Shown here one piece after another: positions 8,897 through 21,242 of a stretch of DNA of 64,000 nt. The stretch lies in the NCBI GenBank assembly GCA_902362875.1, contig CABIYF010000008.1, forward strand, positions 1 through 64,000, written 5' to 3'. The position numbers and the translations under genes are program-made. Source of the stretch: Eubacteriaceae bacterium (GTDB taxonomy: Bacteria > Bacillota > Clostridia > Lachnospirales > Lachnospiraceae). Positions within the stretch are counted from its first letter, which is position 1. Each line of letters starts with the position of its first letter. The notes below the pieces were generated by a model. It was given only the letters and a program-made list of their open reading frames with translations. It did no database searches and was not told the origin of the DNA.

Positions 8897-9564
8897 TTTT
8901 TATTTGCAACTTTGGTAAGTACAAACATGATCACGGCTCCAAGCACACATGCTAAGGCATTCTTCCATGCTCCGCTCATTGTGATCTGGTCTGCTTTCAT
9001 CATCATAGAGTAAAATGGTTTGGATAAATGGCTTGCACACATGGCAGAGAATACACCAATGATGGCACAGGAAGCAATCATTGTCAGTGTTCCTGTATTT
9101 CCTCTGGAAACTTTCTTTTCGATCTTATCCATCTTATTTGCAGAGAATGTTGCGAATAACGCCCATCCGATAGAGCAAAGGATCATGGTCCAGACTGCCA
9201 TTCCTAAAGCTTCTGGTGTTAATGTGTCGGTTCCAAGTTGTACCCCGACAGCGGATGTTCCAAGTCCTGCTGCGATAGATTCAAACATAACGGAACCGAT
9301 CATAGATAATCTCATCCAGCCGATTGGCCCTCCTACAGATACTAACAGAGAAAGCATCGCACTTAATACAACGATGGATGGTCCGATCGATGTTACCGCA
9401 CTGCTTTTCATTGCTTTTTTCATCTGTTTATCGTTAAGTCCTAGTTTCTTTCCTGATTTGTAAGCACCCCTTGCGAATAAGACTGCCTGTAAGATGACAA
9501 ATGCCACTGGAAGTGAACAGGCAAGCCACATTGGAATACTATTTGCGATTTTCATTGCGTCCAT
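8881..9564 (-). CDS. DUF5058-like membrane protein, probably frameshifted at its 3' end
   Basis: The uninterrupted frame gives 227 residues with several hydrophobic spans, beginning MDAMKIANSIPMWLACSLPV and resembling the DUF5058 family of uncharacterised membrane proteins. The last four codons (RSDG) look out of place. A -1 shift in an A5 run would replace them with 24 residues containing a further helix, for a 247-residue protein (see 8822-8896). This could be a one-base loss, a sequence error or programmed slippage. It is the first gene of the operon and probably forms a membrane pair with the next protein. Its ATG follows AAGGAGGATAAAAAT. Confidence 0.8.
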   Translation of the reverse strand: MDAMKIANSIPMWLACSLPVAFVILQAVLFARGAYKSGKKLGLNDKQMKKAMKSSAVTSIGPSIVVLSAMLSLLVSVGGPIGWMRLSMIGSVMFESIAAGLGTSAVGVQLGTDTLTPEALGMAVWTMILCSIGWALFATFSANKMDKIEKKVSRGNTGTLTMIASCAIIGVFSAMCASHLSKPFYSMMMKADQITMSGAWKNALACVLGAVIMFVLTKVANKKRSDG

Positions 9565-9634
9565 ATTTTTATCCTCCTTATCGGTCCGTGTGTTTTGTAT
9601 GCAATTATATTACCTGTTTTGTTGATGAAATGGT

Positions 9635-9721
9635 ATGAAAATTTTTTCACTTTTTATCGAGGTATCTTGGTTTTTGAAGATTTTTATGATGAATTTGTTT
9701 ATGAAGTGAATTTTTTTCACT
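9635..9721. promoter_or_regulatory. Two TGAA/TTCA palindromic motifs upstream of the M20/DUF5058 operon
   Basis: TGAAAATTTTTTCA at about 9636-9649 and AGTGAATTTTTTTCACT at 9705-9721 share the pattern TGAA, T-rich spacer, TTCA. They sit in the 195-base region before the operon's first ATG and could be operators for the PucR regulator. Low GC makes chance symmetry possible. Confidence 0.4.
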
Positions 9722-9759
9722 CTTCTATCTTTATTTTTTGTAAATTCTGATAACACAAC

Positions 9760-9789
9760 AAAAAGGCGTTAACATTCTAACACCTTTTT
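9760..9789. terminator. Terminator after the GH1 gene
   Basis: AAAAAGGCGTTA at 9760-9771 pairs with TAACACCTTTTT at 9778-9789 with one C-A mismatch. The minus-strand T-run follows the stem just beyond the GH1 stop. Confidence 0.75.
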
Positions 9790-9796
9790 ATGATCT

Positions 9797-13776
<3,980 letters not shown>

Positions 13777-13780
13777 ATAT

Positions 13781-15652
13781 TTATTCTACATTCATGATAA
13801 CATCGTTTTCTTCGCATGCTCCATTATGACATTCAACTTTTTGATATTCATCACTATTGATCACCAAAGTTACTACGATATCATCAAAATTTGCTGCTTT
13901 TATCTTTTCTCTGTCAAATTCGATTAGTTTGTCACCTTTTTGGACTGCCTGTCCATCTTTTACAAAGACTTTAAATCCTTCTCCATTCATTTTGACTGTG
14001 TCAATCCCGATATGGATCAGCAGCTGTACATCCTGATCTGAAACCATTCCAACTGCATGTTTTGTTTCTGTTACAGAGCTGATCACTCCATCAAATGGTG
14101 CATACACAACTGATTCAGAAGGTCTGATTCCTACACCTTTTCCAAGCATCCCTGATGCAAAAGTTTCGTCTTTAATCTGATCTTGTGGAATTGCAGTTCC
14201 TTTGACTGGTGCATAAATTTTTTGTCTTGTTTCTTTTTTATCATTTGTTTTTTCTGTAGTTTCAATTTCTTCTGCTTCGTCTTTACTGTTTGTTGTAAAA
14301 ATAAATGACACAACCGCTGCAATAGCAAATGCAACAACTGCACATATGATAAATCCATAAAAACTGATGTCAATTCCTTTTGGATTGATCATTGCTGGAA
14401 TTCTAAAGATTCCATCTCCTGCATAGACATACATTTTTCCACCGAGTGCTCCAAGAATTCCTCCTGCAACCCCTCCTCCGATCATTCCTGCTGCGAATAA
14501 TCTGATGTTTGTAAGTGCAATAGAGTAAATCGTAGGTTCTGTAACTCCACATAATGCAGATACCATGTTACCCAATCCCATACTCTTCTTTTCCTGATCC
14601 TTATTTTTAAGAGCATATCCTAATGCTACTCCTGCAAATGCCCATACAGATAACCCCATGATTGCATTCACTGGATCGTATCCTAAAGAAAACAGGTTAT
14701 TCATTAAGATCGGAATAAATGCCGTATGTAATCCAAGTAAAACAACTAACTGCCAGCAGGCTCCGATCACAATTCCTCCAATTAATGGACTAACTCCAAA
14801 GATTCCCATAACTGCCTTGGAAAGCAGTGAAGATAAGATGTTCATAACTGGTCCTAAAACAAGCCATGCTACAGGTACTGTAATGATCACTACGAATGTT
14901 GGCACAAAGATCAACTGTAATACAGAAGGTATGATCTTCTTTGCCAGTTTTTCTAATTTAGATGCAAAAAATGCTGCTAATAAAATTGGCAGAAATGTAT
15001 TTGCGTAACTTACAGATGTTACATGTAATGTAAGGAATGTCATTCCGCCTTTTGCACTAACTGCAGTTAACAGATTCGGATATAAAAATGCTCCTCCGAT
15101 CACTGCTGTTACATAAGGATTACAATTGAAAATCTTTCCACATGTGAATCCAACTAAGATTGGCATGAAATACATAACGGCATCTGCTGCTGCATATAAA
15201 AGAATATACGTTCCATCTGTTGTCTTGAGTACACCTGCCGTTGTTAAGATCACTAAAAGTCCTTTGATGATTCCACTTGCTACTAATGGTCCGATCATCG
15301 GCATGATACAGCCAGCAATCGTCTTAAAAAAGCGATTCCATAAACTTCCTTCTTTGACTACTTTATAAGAATCTTTATCCGCTGCCTTACTATCTGTCAA
15401 ATCTGCTTCTTTTTTTACATAGTCAATGAGGTCACTTACGTTTGTTCCAATGATGACCTGGTATTGTCCACCTTGATTCATCACACCTTTTACTTCCTTA
15501 ATGGAAGCTACCTTTTCTTTGTCTGGAATACTATCATCTTTCAGCACAAAACGCAGTCTTGTCATACAATTACCAACACTGATAATATTCTCTTTTCCCC
15601 CTACAGCTGCTACAATTTCTCTTGCAAGCTGTGTATAATCAATTTTTGCCAT
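13781..15652 (-). CDS. PTS beta-glucoside-type transporter EIIBCA
   Basis: A single-chain sugar phosphotransferase permease of 623 residues, order B-C-A. The EIIB cysteine lies in SVGNCMTRLRF, the EIIC domain has about ten membrane spans with VGFTCGKIFNCNPYVTAVIGG and SALCGVTEPTIYSI, and the EIIA histidine is in QLLIHIGIDTV. The start chosen is MAKIDYTQ at 15652, after GGAGGAAAAAGC; a longer upstream frame lacks a ribosome site. It should import and 6-phosphorylate a beta-glucoside. No BglG-type antiterminator gene or RAT hairpin was found; control probably comes from the divergent AraC protein. Confidence 0.93.
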   Translation of the reverse strand: MAKIDYTQLAREIVAAVGGKENIISVGNCMTRLRFVLKDDSIPDKEKVASIKEVKGVMNQGGQYQVIIGTNVSDLIDYVKKEADLTDSKAADKDSYKVVKEGSLWNRFFKTIAGCIMPMIGPLVASGIIKGLLVILTTAGVLKTTDGTYILLYAAADAVMYFMPILVGFTCGKIFNCNPYVTAVIGGAFLYPNLLTAVSAKGGMTFLTLHVTSVSYANTFLPILLAAFFASKLEKLAKKIIPSVLQLIFVPTFVVIITVPVAWLVLGPVMNILSSLLSKAVMGIFGVSPLIGGIVIGACWQLVVLLGLHTAFIPILMNNLFSLGYDPVNAIMGLSVWAFAGVALGYALKNKDQEKKSMGLGNMVSALCGVTEPTIYSIALTNIRLFAAGMIGGGVAGGILGALGGKMYVYAGDGIFRIPAMINPKGIDISFYGFIICAVVAFAIAAVVSFIFTTNSKDEAEEIETTEKTNDKKETRQKIYAPVKGTAIPQDQIKDETFASGMLGKGVGIRPSESVVYAPFDGVISSVTETKHAVGMVSDQDVQLLIHIGIDTVKMNGEGFKVFVKDGQAVQKGDKLIEFDREKIKAANFDDIVVTLVINSDEYQKVECHNGACEENDVIMNVE

Positions 15653-15728
15653 GCTTTTTCCTCCATTTTGATTTGATGTTTTGCAAAACAAGTTTATCTG
15701 ACAGATCCTATTCTTTATTATACAGATA

Positions 15729-15752
15729 TTCCGTAGAAATATAATAACGGAA
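15729..15752. promoter_or_regulatory. Inverted repeat in the PTS/araC divergent promoter
   Basis: TTCCGT at 15729-15734 and ACGGAA at 15747-15752 are exact inverted repeats 12 bases apart, close to two helical half-turn faces. The motif sits upstream of a minus-strand TATAAT facing the PTS gene, a plausible site for the AraC-family activator. Confidence 0.5.
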
Positions 15753-15765
15753 TCATTCAAAAACA

Positions 15766-15794
15766 TTGACCATTTCCACACTATTTGTTATCCT
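15766..15794 (+). promoter_or_regulatory. Predicted promoter of the AraC-family gene
   Basis: TTGACC at 15766-15771, a 17-base spacer, and TATCCT at 15789-15794, ending 34 bases before the start codon. Confidence 0.55.
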
Positions 15795-15828
15795 TAAAAA
15801 AAGAAAAAGTTTTTAGGAGATCATATAA

Positions 15829-16854
15829 ATGGATTATGAAACAATGAATCAAAAAATGTTTGAATTATCAGAAAGTGAAAAACGTTATCTGCATGGTGAC
15901 AGTTTTGATGGATGGAAAAACGTTCCAACGCAAACGCTTGATAAGCATACTGTATACAGGATTCCTGGCCTTGATTATGACCTTTCTTCTCATTCAAAAA
16001 ATGATGAAATTTATTCTTTGATCGGCTCTCACAATTTATTATTGAAACGAAATTCCAGATTTAATGAAGTTCCTGAACATGTTCATTCTTATATTGAATT
16101 AAACTATGTATATTCCGGAAACTGTCCTCAAACAATCCATGGAAAGAAAATTACATTGACCAAAAATCAAGTTCTTTTGATTGATACAGACTGCCCTCAT
16201 TCTATTTCTTATCTTTCTGAAAGTGATATCATGATCAGCCTTATGATCTCAAAGGAATTTTTAAAAGATCATCTATTTGGGCAGTTTTCTAAAGAAAGTA
16301 TTCTTTCCAGATTTTTTATCAATGCGATCACTGAAAAAACTGATCATGACCATTATTTATTATTTCATTCTGAAAATGACCGTCGAATTTCTTTATTTTT
16401 TCAAGAATTTCTCTGTGAATGTTTTGATCCGTCTATTAATTCCAAAGATATTCTTCGGCACCTTTTTTATGTCATCATTGCACAGTTAATCAATATCTAC
16501 GAAAATGATATCTCACAAGGCCAAACCTCGGATTCCCAGAATTATGCATCTTCAATCATTCGTTATATCGAAGAACATTACAAAACCTGCACTCAGCAGA
16601 GCGTATCTGAATATTTTCATATCAGTCCCAATTATGTATCGAGAGTGTTAAAAAAGTATATGGGATTTACTTATATGCAGCTTATTCACGAAAAACGGCT
16701 GACCGTAGCCGCACAACTGTTAACTCACAGTTCTTTGTCTGTTACAGCGATTGCAAATGAGATTGGTTATGAAAATGTATCATTCTTTTATAAAAAATTT
16801 TATCAGAAATATCATTGCACGCCAAAAGAATATAAAATAAAAAAATCATTATAA
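15829..16854 (+). CDS. AraC-family regulator of the glycoside PTS operon
   Basis: A 341-residue regulator. Residues 65-160 form a cupin-like sensor domain (NEVPEHVHSYIELNYVYSG) and the last 100 residues form the double helix-turn-helix of AraC proteins (SPNYVSRVLKKYMG, SVTAIANEIGYENVSFFYKKF). It is divergent from the PTS-GH106-GH1 operon with a 176-base shared regulatory region, so it most likely activates that operon upon sensing the glycoside or its product. Start follows TTTTAGGAGATC. Confidence 0.9.
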   Translation: MDYETMNQKMFELSESEKRYLHGDSFDGWKNVPTQTLDKHTVYRIPGLDYDLSSHSKNDEIYSLIGSHNLLLKRNSRFNEVPEHVHSYIELNYVYSGNCPQTIHGKKITLTKNQVLLIDTDCPHSISYLSESDIMISLMISKEFLKDHLFGQFSKESILSRFFINAITEKTDHDHYLLFHSENDRRISLFFQEFLCECFDPSINSKDILRHLFYVIIAQLINIYENDISQGQTSDSQNYASSIIRYIEEHYKTCTQQSVSEYFHISPNYVSRVLKKYMGFTYMQLIHEKRLTVAAQLLTHSSLSVTAIANEIGYENVSFFYKKFYQKYHCTPKEYKIKKSL

Positions 16855-16861
16855 AAAGCAT

Positions 16862-16902
16862 AAAAGGACAGTATGTTCACATATGATATGACTGTCCTTT
16901 TT
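16862..16902. terminator. Bidirectional terminator
   Basis: AAAAGGACAGT at 16862-16872 pairs with ACTGTCCTTTTT at 16891-16902, between the convergent AraC gene and PhlG-like gene. Confidence 0.85.
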
Positions 16903-16903
16903 C

Positions 16904-17692
16904 TTATAAATTATCTTTATTTTCTTCATAAACTTGCGGAAGGATTACTGCTAAATTTGTGAATTCTTTGATATTGTGTGCAAATAATCCTTGTGGTACG
17001 ATTTCTGGAATCTTTGCTCCTTCTGGAAGTGTTTTTATGATTTTTCCATCGACAATTCCCATTCCTATCCAGAATCTCGAACAAAACATTACTCCATCTT
17101 TGTATGGATACCATTTATGTGTCATAGCTGCTGCACAACTGCTTTCACCGATCGCACATACCATAGAACTGCATTTTGAAGTTCCAATATTACGTTCATC
17201 ATATCCAAAATCTTTTGGACGTTTAAAATTTAGTTTAAGAAATTCTGGTCCTGGTCCGACATCTTCCATAATATAATGACTGACTCCCCATGTCTTTTCT
17301 CTCATCGGAACATTTGGATCACAGACATAATCCACGCGGTCTGCTCTTGCAAAATAGTGATCTTCTGGATCCCAGATCTTATAACGAAGATCAGAACCTA
17401 CACTATGCCATGGAAACCACCAGTCAAGCATCTCTACTGTGACTCCTGGCATATATGTTTCATTACATACAAAGCCTGTACCATCTTTCATCACACCAAA
17501 TCCGATCTGGCAGTAATTATCATCTTCTCCTTTTAAGAATAAATCTTTTTCTTCAAAGGAAACCATTTCTGTTTTTGATGGTCCCTGCTTTAAAATTTCC
17601 AGTTTTTCTTCTGGAACTGGTGCTAATTCCTGTTCAAAAAAGCGATAATAGGACAATTGTTTTTCTTCTTTACTTACTCCGACTTTTTTCAT
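16904..17692 (-). CDS. PhlG / phloretin-hydrolase-like C-C hydrolase
   Basis: A 262-residue protein that I recognise as a DAPG-hydrolase-type enzyme. The family includes PhlG, which removes an acetyl group from 2,4-diacetylphloroglucinol, and phloretin hydrolase of Eubacterium ramulus, which cuts phloretin into phloroglucinol and phloretic acid. Candidate metal residues H112, E143, H192 and H239 (in DPEDHYF, IMEDVG, MTHKWYP, FAHNIKEF) have an order like PhlG's zinc ligands, from memory. Segment VEMLDWWFPWHS is typical. Three genes (reductase, DUF1097, this) form an operon; it overlaps DUF1097 by 4 bases. The actual aromatic substrate is unproven. Confidence 0.75.
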   Translation of the reverse strand: MKKVGVSKEEKQLSYYRFFEQELAPVPEEKLEILKQGPSKTEMVSFEEKDLFLKGEDDNYCQIGFGVMKDGTGFVCNETYMPGVTVEMLDWWFPWHSVGSDLRYKIWDPEDHYFARADRVDYVCDPNVPMREKTWGVSHYIMEDVGPGPEFLKLNFKRPKDFGYDERNIGTSKCSSMVCAIGESSCAAAMTHKWYPYKDGVMFCSRFWIGMGIVDGKIIKTLPEGAKIPEIVPQGLFAHNIKEFTNLAVILPQVYEENKDNL

Positions 17693-18219
17693 TTTTTATG
17701 ACTTCCTTTCTCTTTATTTTTAAATACCTTGACCATTTTTCTCTGGACAATATCTACAAATACACCAACATACCAAATTCCTGCAAGCATTGCTGCAGCG
17801 ATCTGTACAGGCGTTGATCCAAGATGTCCCCATCCCATTGGTGCAAGAATTGTAAGCCCAACGGCCCATCCACATAACCATGCTGGTGTAAAGATCCATT
17901 TTGGAAAACAGGCTGAAATCAATACTGCTAGTCCTCCTAAAATAAATAATGTTATAAACAATTCCATATCTGCATTAAAATTCATTATATCCATAATTTT
18001 TAATGCAAAGACTGCCCAGAAATCTCCAAGTAAAAATCCGATAGAAATCTTTACTGCATCACTTCTCTTATTCCCATTCGTGACGTAAAGTCCGGCACAG
18101 ATCAATGCGACTGCACCGGTACTTACATTGATATGAGGGGCGATCACTGCCCATATTGGAGGAAAAAGAGCAATACAAAATGCTAGAGTCAACACTTCAA
18201 TTGTTATTTTATGTTTCAA
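17689..18219 (-). CDS. DUF1097-like membrane protein
   Basis: A 176-residue integral membrane protein with about five spans, starting TIEVLTLAFCIALFPPIWAV and resembling the DUF1097 family. Function is unknown. It lies between an ene-reductase-like gene and a PhlG-like gene and overlaps the latter by 4 bases (ATGA), so it belongs to the same job. A role in uptake or export of an aromatic compound is a reasonable guess only. Confidence 0.75.
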   Translation of the reverse strand: MKHKITIEVLTLAFCIALFPPIWAVIAPHINVSTGAVALICAGLYVTNGNKRSDAVKISIGFLLGDFWAVFALKIMDIMNFNADMELFITLFILGGLAVLISACFPKWIFTPAWLCGWAVGLTILAPMGWGHLGSTPVQIAAAMLAGIWYVGVFVDIVQRKMVKVFKNKEKGSHKK

Positions 18220-18267
18220 TTATTTTCTCCTCTGCCTCGTTTCAATCAATTTCTATTACATCATAAT

Positions 18268-20301
18268 TTAGATGATTTCCATTGCGGCTGTCCATCCTTC
18301 ACGAACAGAATCTCCAATCTGTCTAGCATGAACACAATCTCCAATCTTCCATACCAGAATATCCTTTTCATTGATCACTGCTTCTAAAGCTTCTGTGCTG
18401 TGATTTCTTCTTCCCATTGCATTGACTACTGTATCCGCTTTCAGCGTAATTTCTTTTCCATCCTGCTCGGCTGTTACAAAATCTTTTCCGACTTTTGTTA
18501 CTCTGGCATTGACTTCATATTTTCCACCATGTTCATCGATGAAATCATGGACCGCTGTTCTATAAAGTCCTGTGATATCTGGCATCAGGGCAGCTTTCAT
18601 TTCTACGATCGTTGTTTTCACTCCATGATCAATATAGTCTGCAGCAGCTTCACATCCAACGAGTCCTCCACCTAAAATGATCGTGCTTTCACCAAGTCCT
18701 TTAAAATCATTATTGTACACTTCCATTGCTGTCACAGCATTTTCAATTCCTTCGATTGGAAGAATCAGATCATCAGAGCCAACCGCAAGGATCACTGCTT
18801 CTGGATTGATCTCTTTGATCATTTCTGGTGTTACTTCACAATTTAATCTTACATCTACTGGACGTTTCTTAACTTCACGGATTAAAAGATTTTTGAAATT
18901 ACGGATATCTACTTTGTGGTCTGTGTGGTCTGTAAAATTGATCAGTCCTCCAAGAACTTCTGATTTTTCACAGAGAATCACCTGATGTCCTCTGTCAACT
19001 GCTGTGATTGCTGCCTGCATTCCTCCACAGCCACCACCTACAACAAGCACTTTACGGCTTACCTGTGGTTTTGGCATTTCATCTGGTAATACTTTATGAT
19101 GAGATGCTGGCCATACATCATAAGGATTGATCGTACAAGAATCCAGTGGTGGAAATTTTACTGTCCAGATTTCTGTTTCATGTTCTCCAGATGGACCTGG
19201 ATAGCATCTTCCACAACGTAAACATCGTCTGATCTCATCAGCATGCCCTTCTTTTGCTTTGTTTGGGAACGCAGGATCAGCAAAGAACTGTCTTCCCATA
19301 GATACCATATCTACTTTTCCAGCTTTGATTGCTTCTTCTGCCTGTTCTGGGGAATTGATTCCACCGACAACAGTTACTGGAACTGATACATTTTCTTTAA
19401 TCTTGGCTGCTGCATCTATATTTAGTCCATGTGGCGCATAAGCCGTACTGAATTCCCTGCTTCTTGAAGAACTTAAATAATGTCCACAAGATACATGGAT
19501 CATATCGATATATGGTTCACACATCTTACAATATCTGATGGCATCCTCTAATTCCAAACCACCTTTTAGATGTTCAGAACTACTAACCCTGATCTCAATC
19601 ATAAAATCAGGTCCCATTGCTTCACGTACACGTTTTAACAGATTTACCGTAAATCTTGCTCTGTTTTCAAAAGATCCTCCATATTCATCGGTTCGTTTAT
19701 TATACATTGGAGATAAAAATTGCGCCGGAAGCCATCCATGTCCACAATGGATCATAATTCCTTCCCATCCTGCTGCCTGAAACCATTTACATGCTGTCAC
19801 ATAATCTTCATAACAGTCTAAGATTTCTTCTTTTGTAAATGCATCAACATGTGTTCCATCAGAAAGATCCTTCTCAGATGGCCCTTTAGGATTGATTCCA
19901 TCTCCAATATTTGTCTTAATCTCTCCACAAGAAACTAGTTCACCAACTGGAAGAGCTCCATAACTTTTGATCATTTCTGCTGTCTTCTTAATGATATTAA
20001 AAATTCTGTCATCTCTTGAATTATAATCTACATATGGTTCAAATGGGAATCTTTTATCATATTCATGATTTGGACTGATTTCTCCAAGACAGACGATTCC
20101 TGCTCCGCCTTTTGCTTTTGCCTCTAACATACGATATGCTTTTTCATTGACTGGCTGAGTATATCCAAATGGATCATCTCCTTCCATAAAATGCTCAAAT
20201 GCAAATAATGCTGGAGAAGCTTCAATACGGTTTTTAACCGTTTTAGAACCGATTTTTAATGGTTCAAATAAATTTGGAAAATATTGATTTCTTTCTGACA
20301 T
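18268..20301 (-). CDS. Old-Yellow-Enzyme-type NADH:flavin oxidoreductase with FeS cluster
   Basis: A 677-residue enzyme with the 2,4-dienoyl-CoA-reductase layout. Residues 1-375 are an FMN TIM barrel (FLSPMYNKRTDEYGGSFENR). A [4Fe-4S]-type site CLRCGRC with a fourth cysteine in DSCTINPY has spacing C-x2-C-x2-C-x22-C instead of the usual C-x2-C-x3-C-x11-C. Then come FAD (VLVVGGGCGGMQAA) and NAD(H) (IILGGGLVGCEAAADY) domains. Relatives of this size in gut bacteria include daidzein reductase, the Eubacterium ramulus flavanone-cleaving reductase, and bilirubin reductase. The flavonoid reading comes from the PhlG-like neighbour. First gene of its operon, divergent from a TetR regulator. Confidence 0.85.
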   Translation of the reverse strand: MSERNQYFPNLFEPLKIGSKTVKNRIEASPALFAFEHFMEGDDPFGYTQPVNEKAYRMLEAKAKGGAGIVCLGEISPNHEYDKRFPFEPYVDYNSRDDRIFNIIKKTAEMIKSYGALPVGELVSCGEIKTNIGDGINPKGPSEKDLSDGTHVDAFTKEEILDCYEDYVTACKWFQAAGWEGIMIHCGHGWLPAQFLSPMYNKRTDEYGGSFENRARFTVNLLKRVREAMGPDFMIEIRVSSSEHLKGGLELEDAIRYCKMCEPYIDMIHVSCGHYLSSSRSREFSTAYAPHGLNIDAAAKIKENVSVPVTVVGGINSPEQAEEAIKAGKVDMVSMGRQFFADPAFPNKAKEGHADEIRRCLRCGRCYPGPSGEHETEIWTVKFPPLDSCTINPYDVWPASHHKVLPDEMPKPQVSRKVLVVGGGCGGMQAAITAVDRGHQVILCEKSEVLGGLINFTDHTDHKVDIRNFKNLLIREVKKRPVDVRLNCEVTPEMIKEINPEAVILAVGSDDLILPIEGIENAVTAMEVYNNDFKGLGESTIILGGGLVGCEAAADYIDHGVKTTIVEMKAALMPDITGLYRTAVHDFIDEHGGKYEVNARVTKVGKDFVTAEQDGKEITLKADTVVNAMGRRNHSTEALEAVINEKDILVWKIGDCVHARQIGDSVREGWTAAMEII

Positions 20302-20334
20302 AATCTATTATCCTTTCTTAAAAAAATTATTAAC

Positions 20335-20367
20335 TTTGTTATCTTGACTTTAACAAAAATTTGTCAA
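20335..20367 (-). promoter_or_regulatory. Promoter of the reductase operon with TetR-type operator
   Basis: On the minus strand TTGACA (plus 20362-20367), a 17-base spacer and AGATAA (20339-20344) form a promoter. TTTGTTA at 20335-20341 and TAACAAA at 20351-20357 are exact inverted repeats with a 9-base centre lying over the -10 and spacer, a classic repressor position for the divergent TetR-family protein. Confidence 0.65.
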
Positions 20368-20543
20368 TCTCATCAATCATCAGCTTTCTTTCAACTGTTT
20401 TATTTTGCAATAATTCCAACACATTTGTTGCATTGTATAGATTAAAATACATTTTTATTTCTTATAAAGTATAATAATTATATTATCTTTTCTTTGTATT
20501 TGTATGATATAATAAGAGTAATTTACAGAAAGGACTAACTACC

Positions 20544-21125
20544 ATGGATCAACGTGCTAATCGAATGAAAACACTGATCATAAACACTTTTTTTGACTGT
20601 CTTGAGGAGCTTGATTTTACTCAGATAACAATCGGAAAGATTTCTGATCAGGCTATGATCAATCGCTCTACTTTTTATCGTTATTTTTCTGACAAATATA
20701 TTCTGAGGGATACGATTGTTGATGATATTGTTAAAGACTTTGCCGACCATATGGAAGTTGATTTTCTGCATATGGATATAAAAAATAAAGATCATACCAA
20801 AACTCTAGAATATGGTCTTTCTCATCTTTGTACAAAGAAAAGAGAATTAGAACTTTTGTGGAATCAACCAACTCTTGGTCGAAATGTCTTTGATGAAATG
20901 ATTGATGCTGGTGCTTCTAAAGTAGAAAATGAGATCAAAAATCATAAGACGATCTCTCCTGAAAAGAAGGCTCTTGCTGACTGGTATGCAAAACTTCTTG
21001 TCAATAATTATCTTGTAACTGTCCGTTGGTGGTTTTCTCACAGTAATACAGTCAGTGCAAGTCAGATTACAGAAATGATGGAACGTCATATGATATCTGG
21101 GACGATTTCTACACTGCTATCATAA
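20544..21125 (+). CDS. TetR-family transcriptional regulator
   Basis: A 193-residue repressor. The helix-turn-helix is residues 25-50 (ITIGKISDQAMINRSTFYRYF), and the C-terminus resembles the TetR_C_8-type ligand domain. It is divergent from the reductase/DUF1097/PhlG-like operon with a palindrome over that operon's promoter, so it probably represses it until an aromatic inducer binds. The ATG follows AGAAAGGACTAACTACC. Confidence 0.88.
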   Translation: MDQRANRMKTLIINTFFDCLEELDFTQITIGKISDQAMINRSTFYRYFSDKYILRDTIVDDIVKDFADHMEVDFLHMDIKNKDHTKTLEYGLSHLCTKKRELELLWNQPTLGRNVFDEMIDAGASKVENEIKNHKTISPEKKALADWYAKLLVNNYLVTVRWWFSHSNTVSASQITEMMERHMISGTISTLLS

Positions 21126-21156
21126 TAAAATTCCAATTAAAATATCATGTTCAAAA

Positions 21157-21208
21157 AGAAAAACTACCATTTTCTCTTAATATCTAAGATATAAATGATA
21201 GTTTTTCT
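21157..21208. terminator. Bidirectional terminator
   Basis: AGAAAAACTACCATTT at 21157-21172 pairs with AAATGATAGTTTTTCT at 21193-21208 with two mismatches, between convergent tetR-like and rhaD genes. Confidence 0.75.
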
Positions 21209-21242
21209 ATTTAAATTATATGGATGTATAAAGGATAGCTAT

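Noticed and set aside
15653..15828. BglG-type RAT antiterminator before the PTS gene
   Set aside because: No RAT-like hairpin with overlapping terminator and no BglG-like gene; an AraC gene is present instead.
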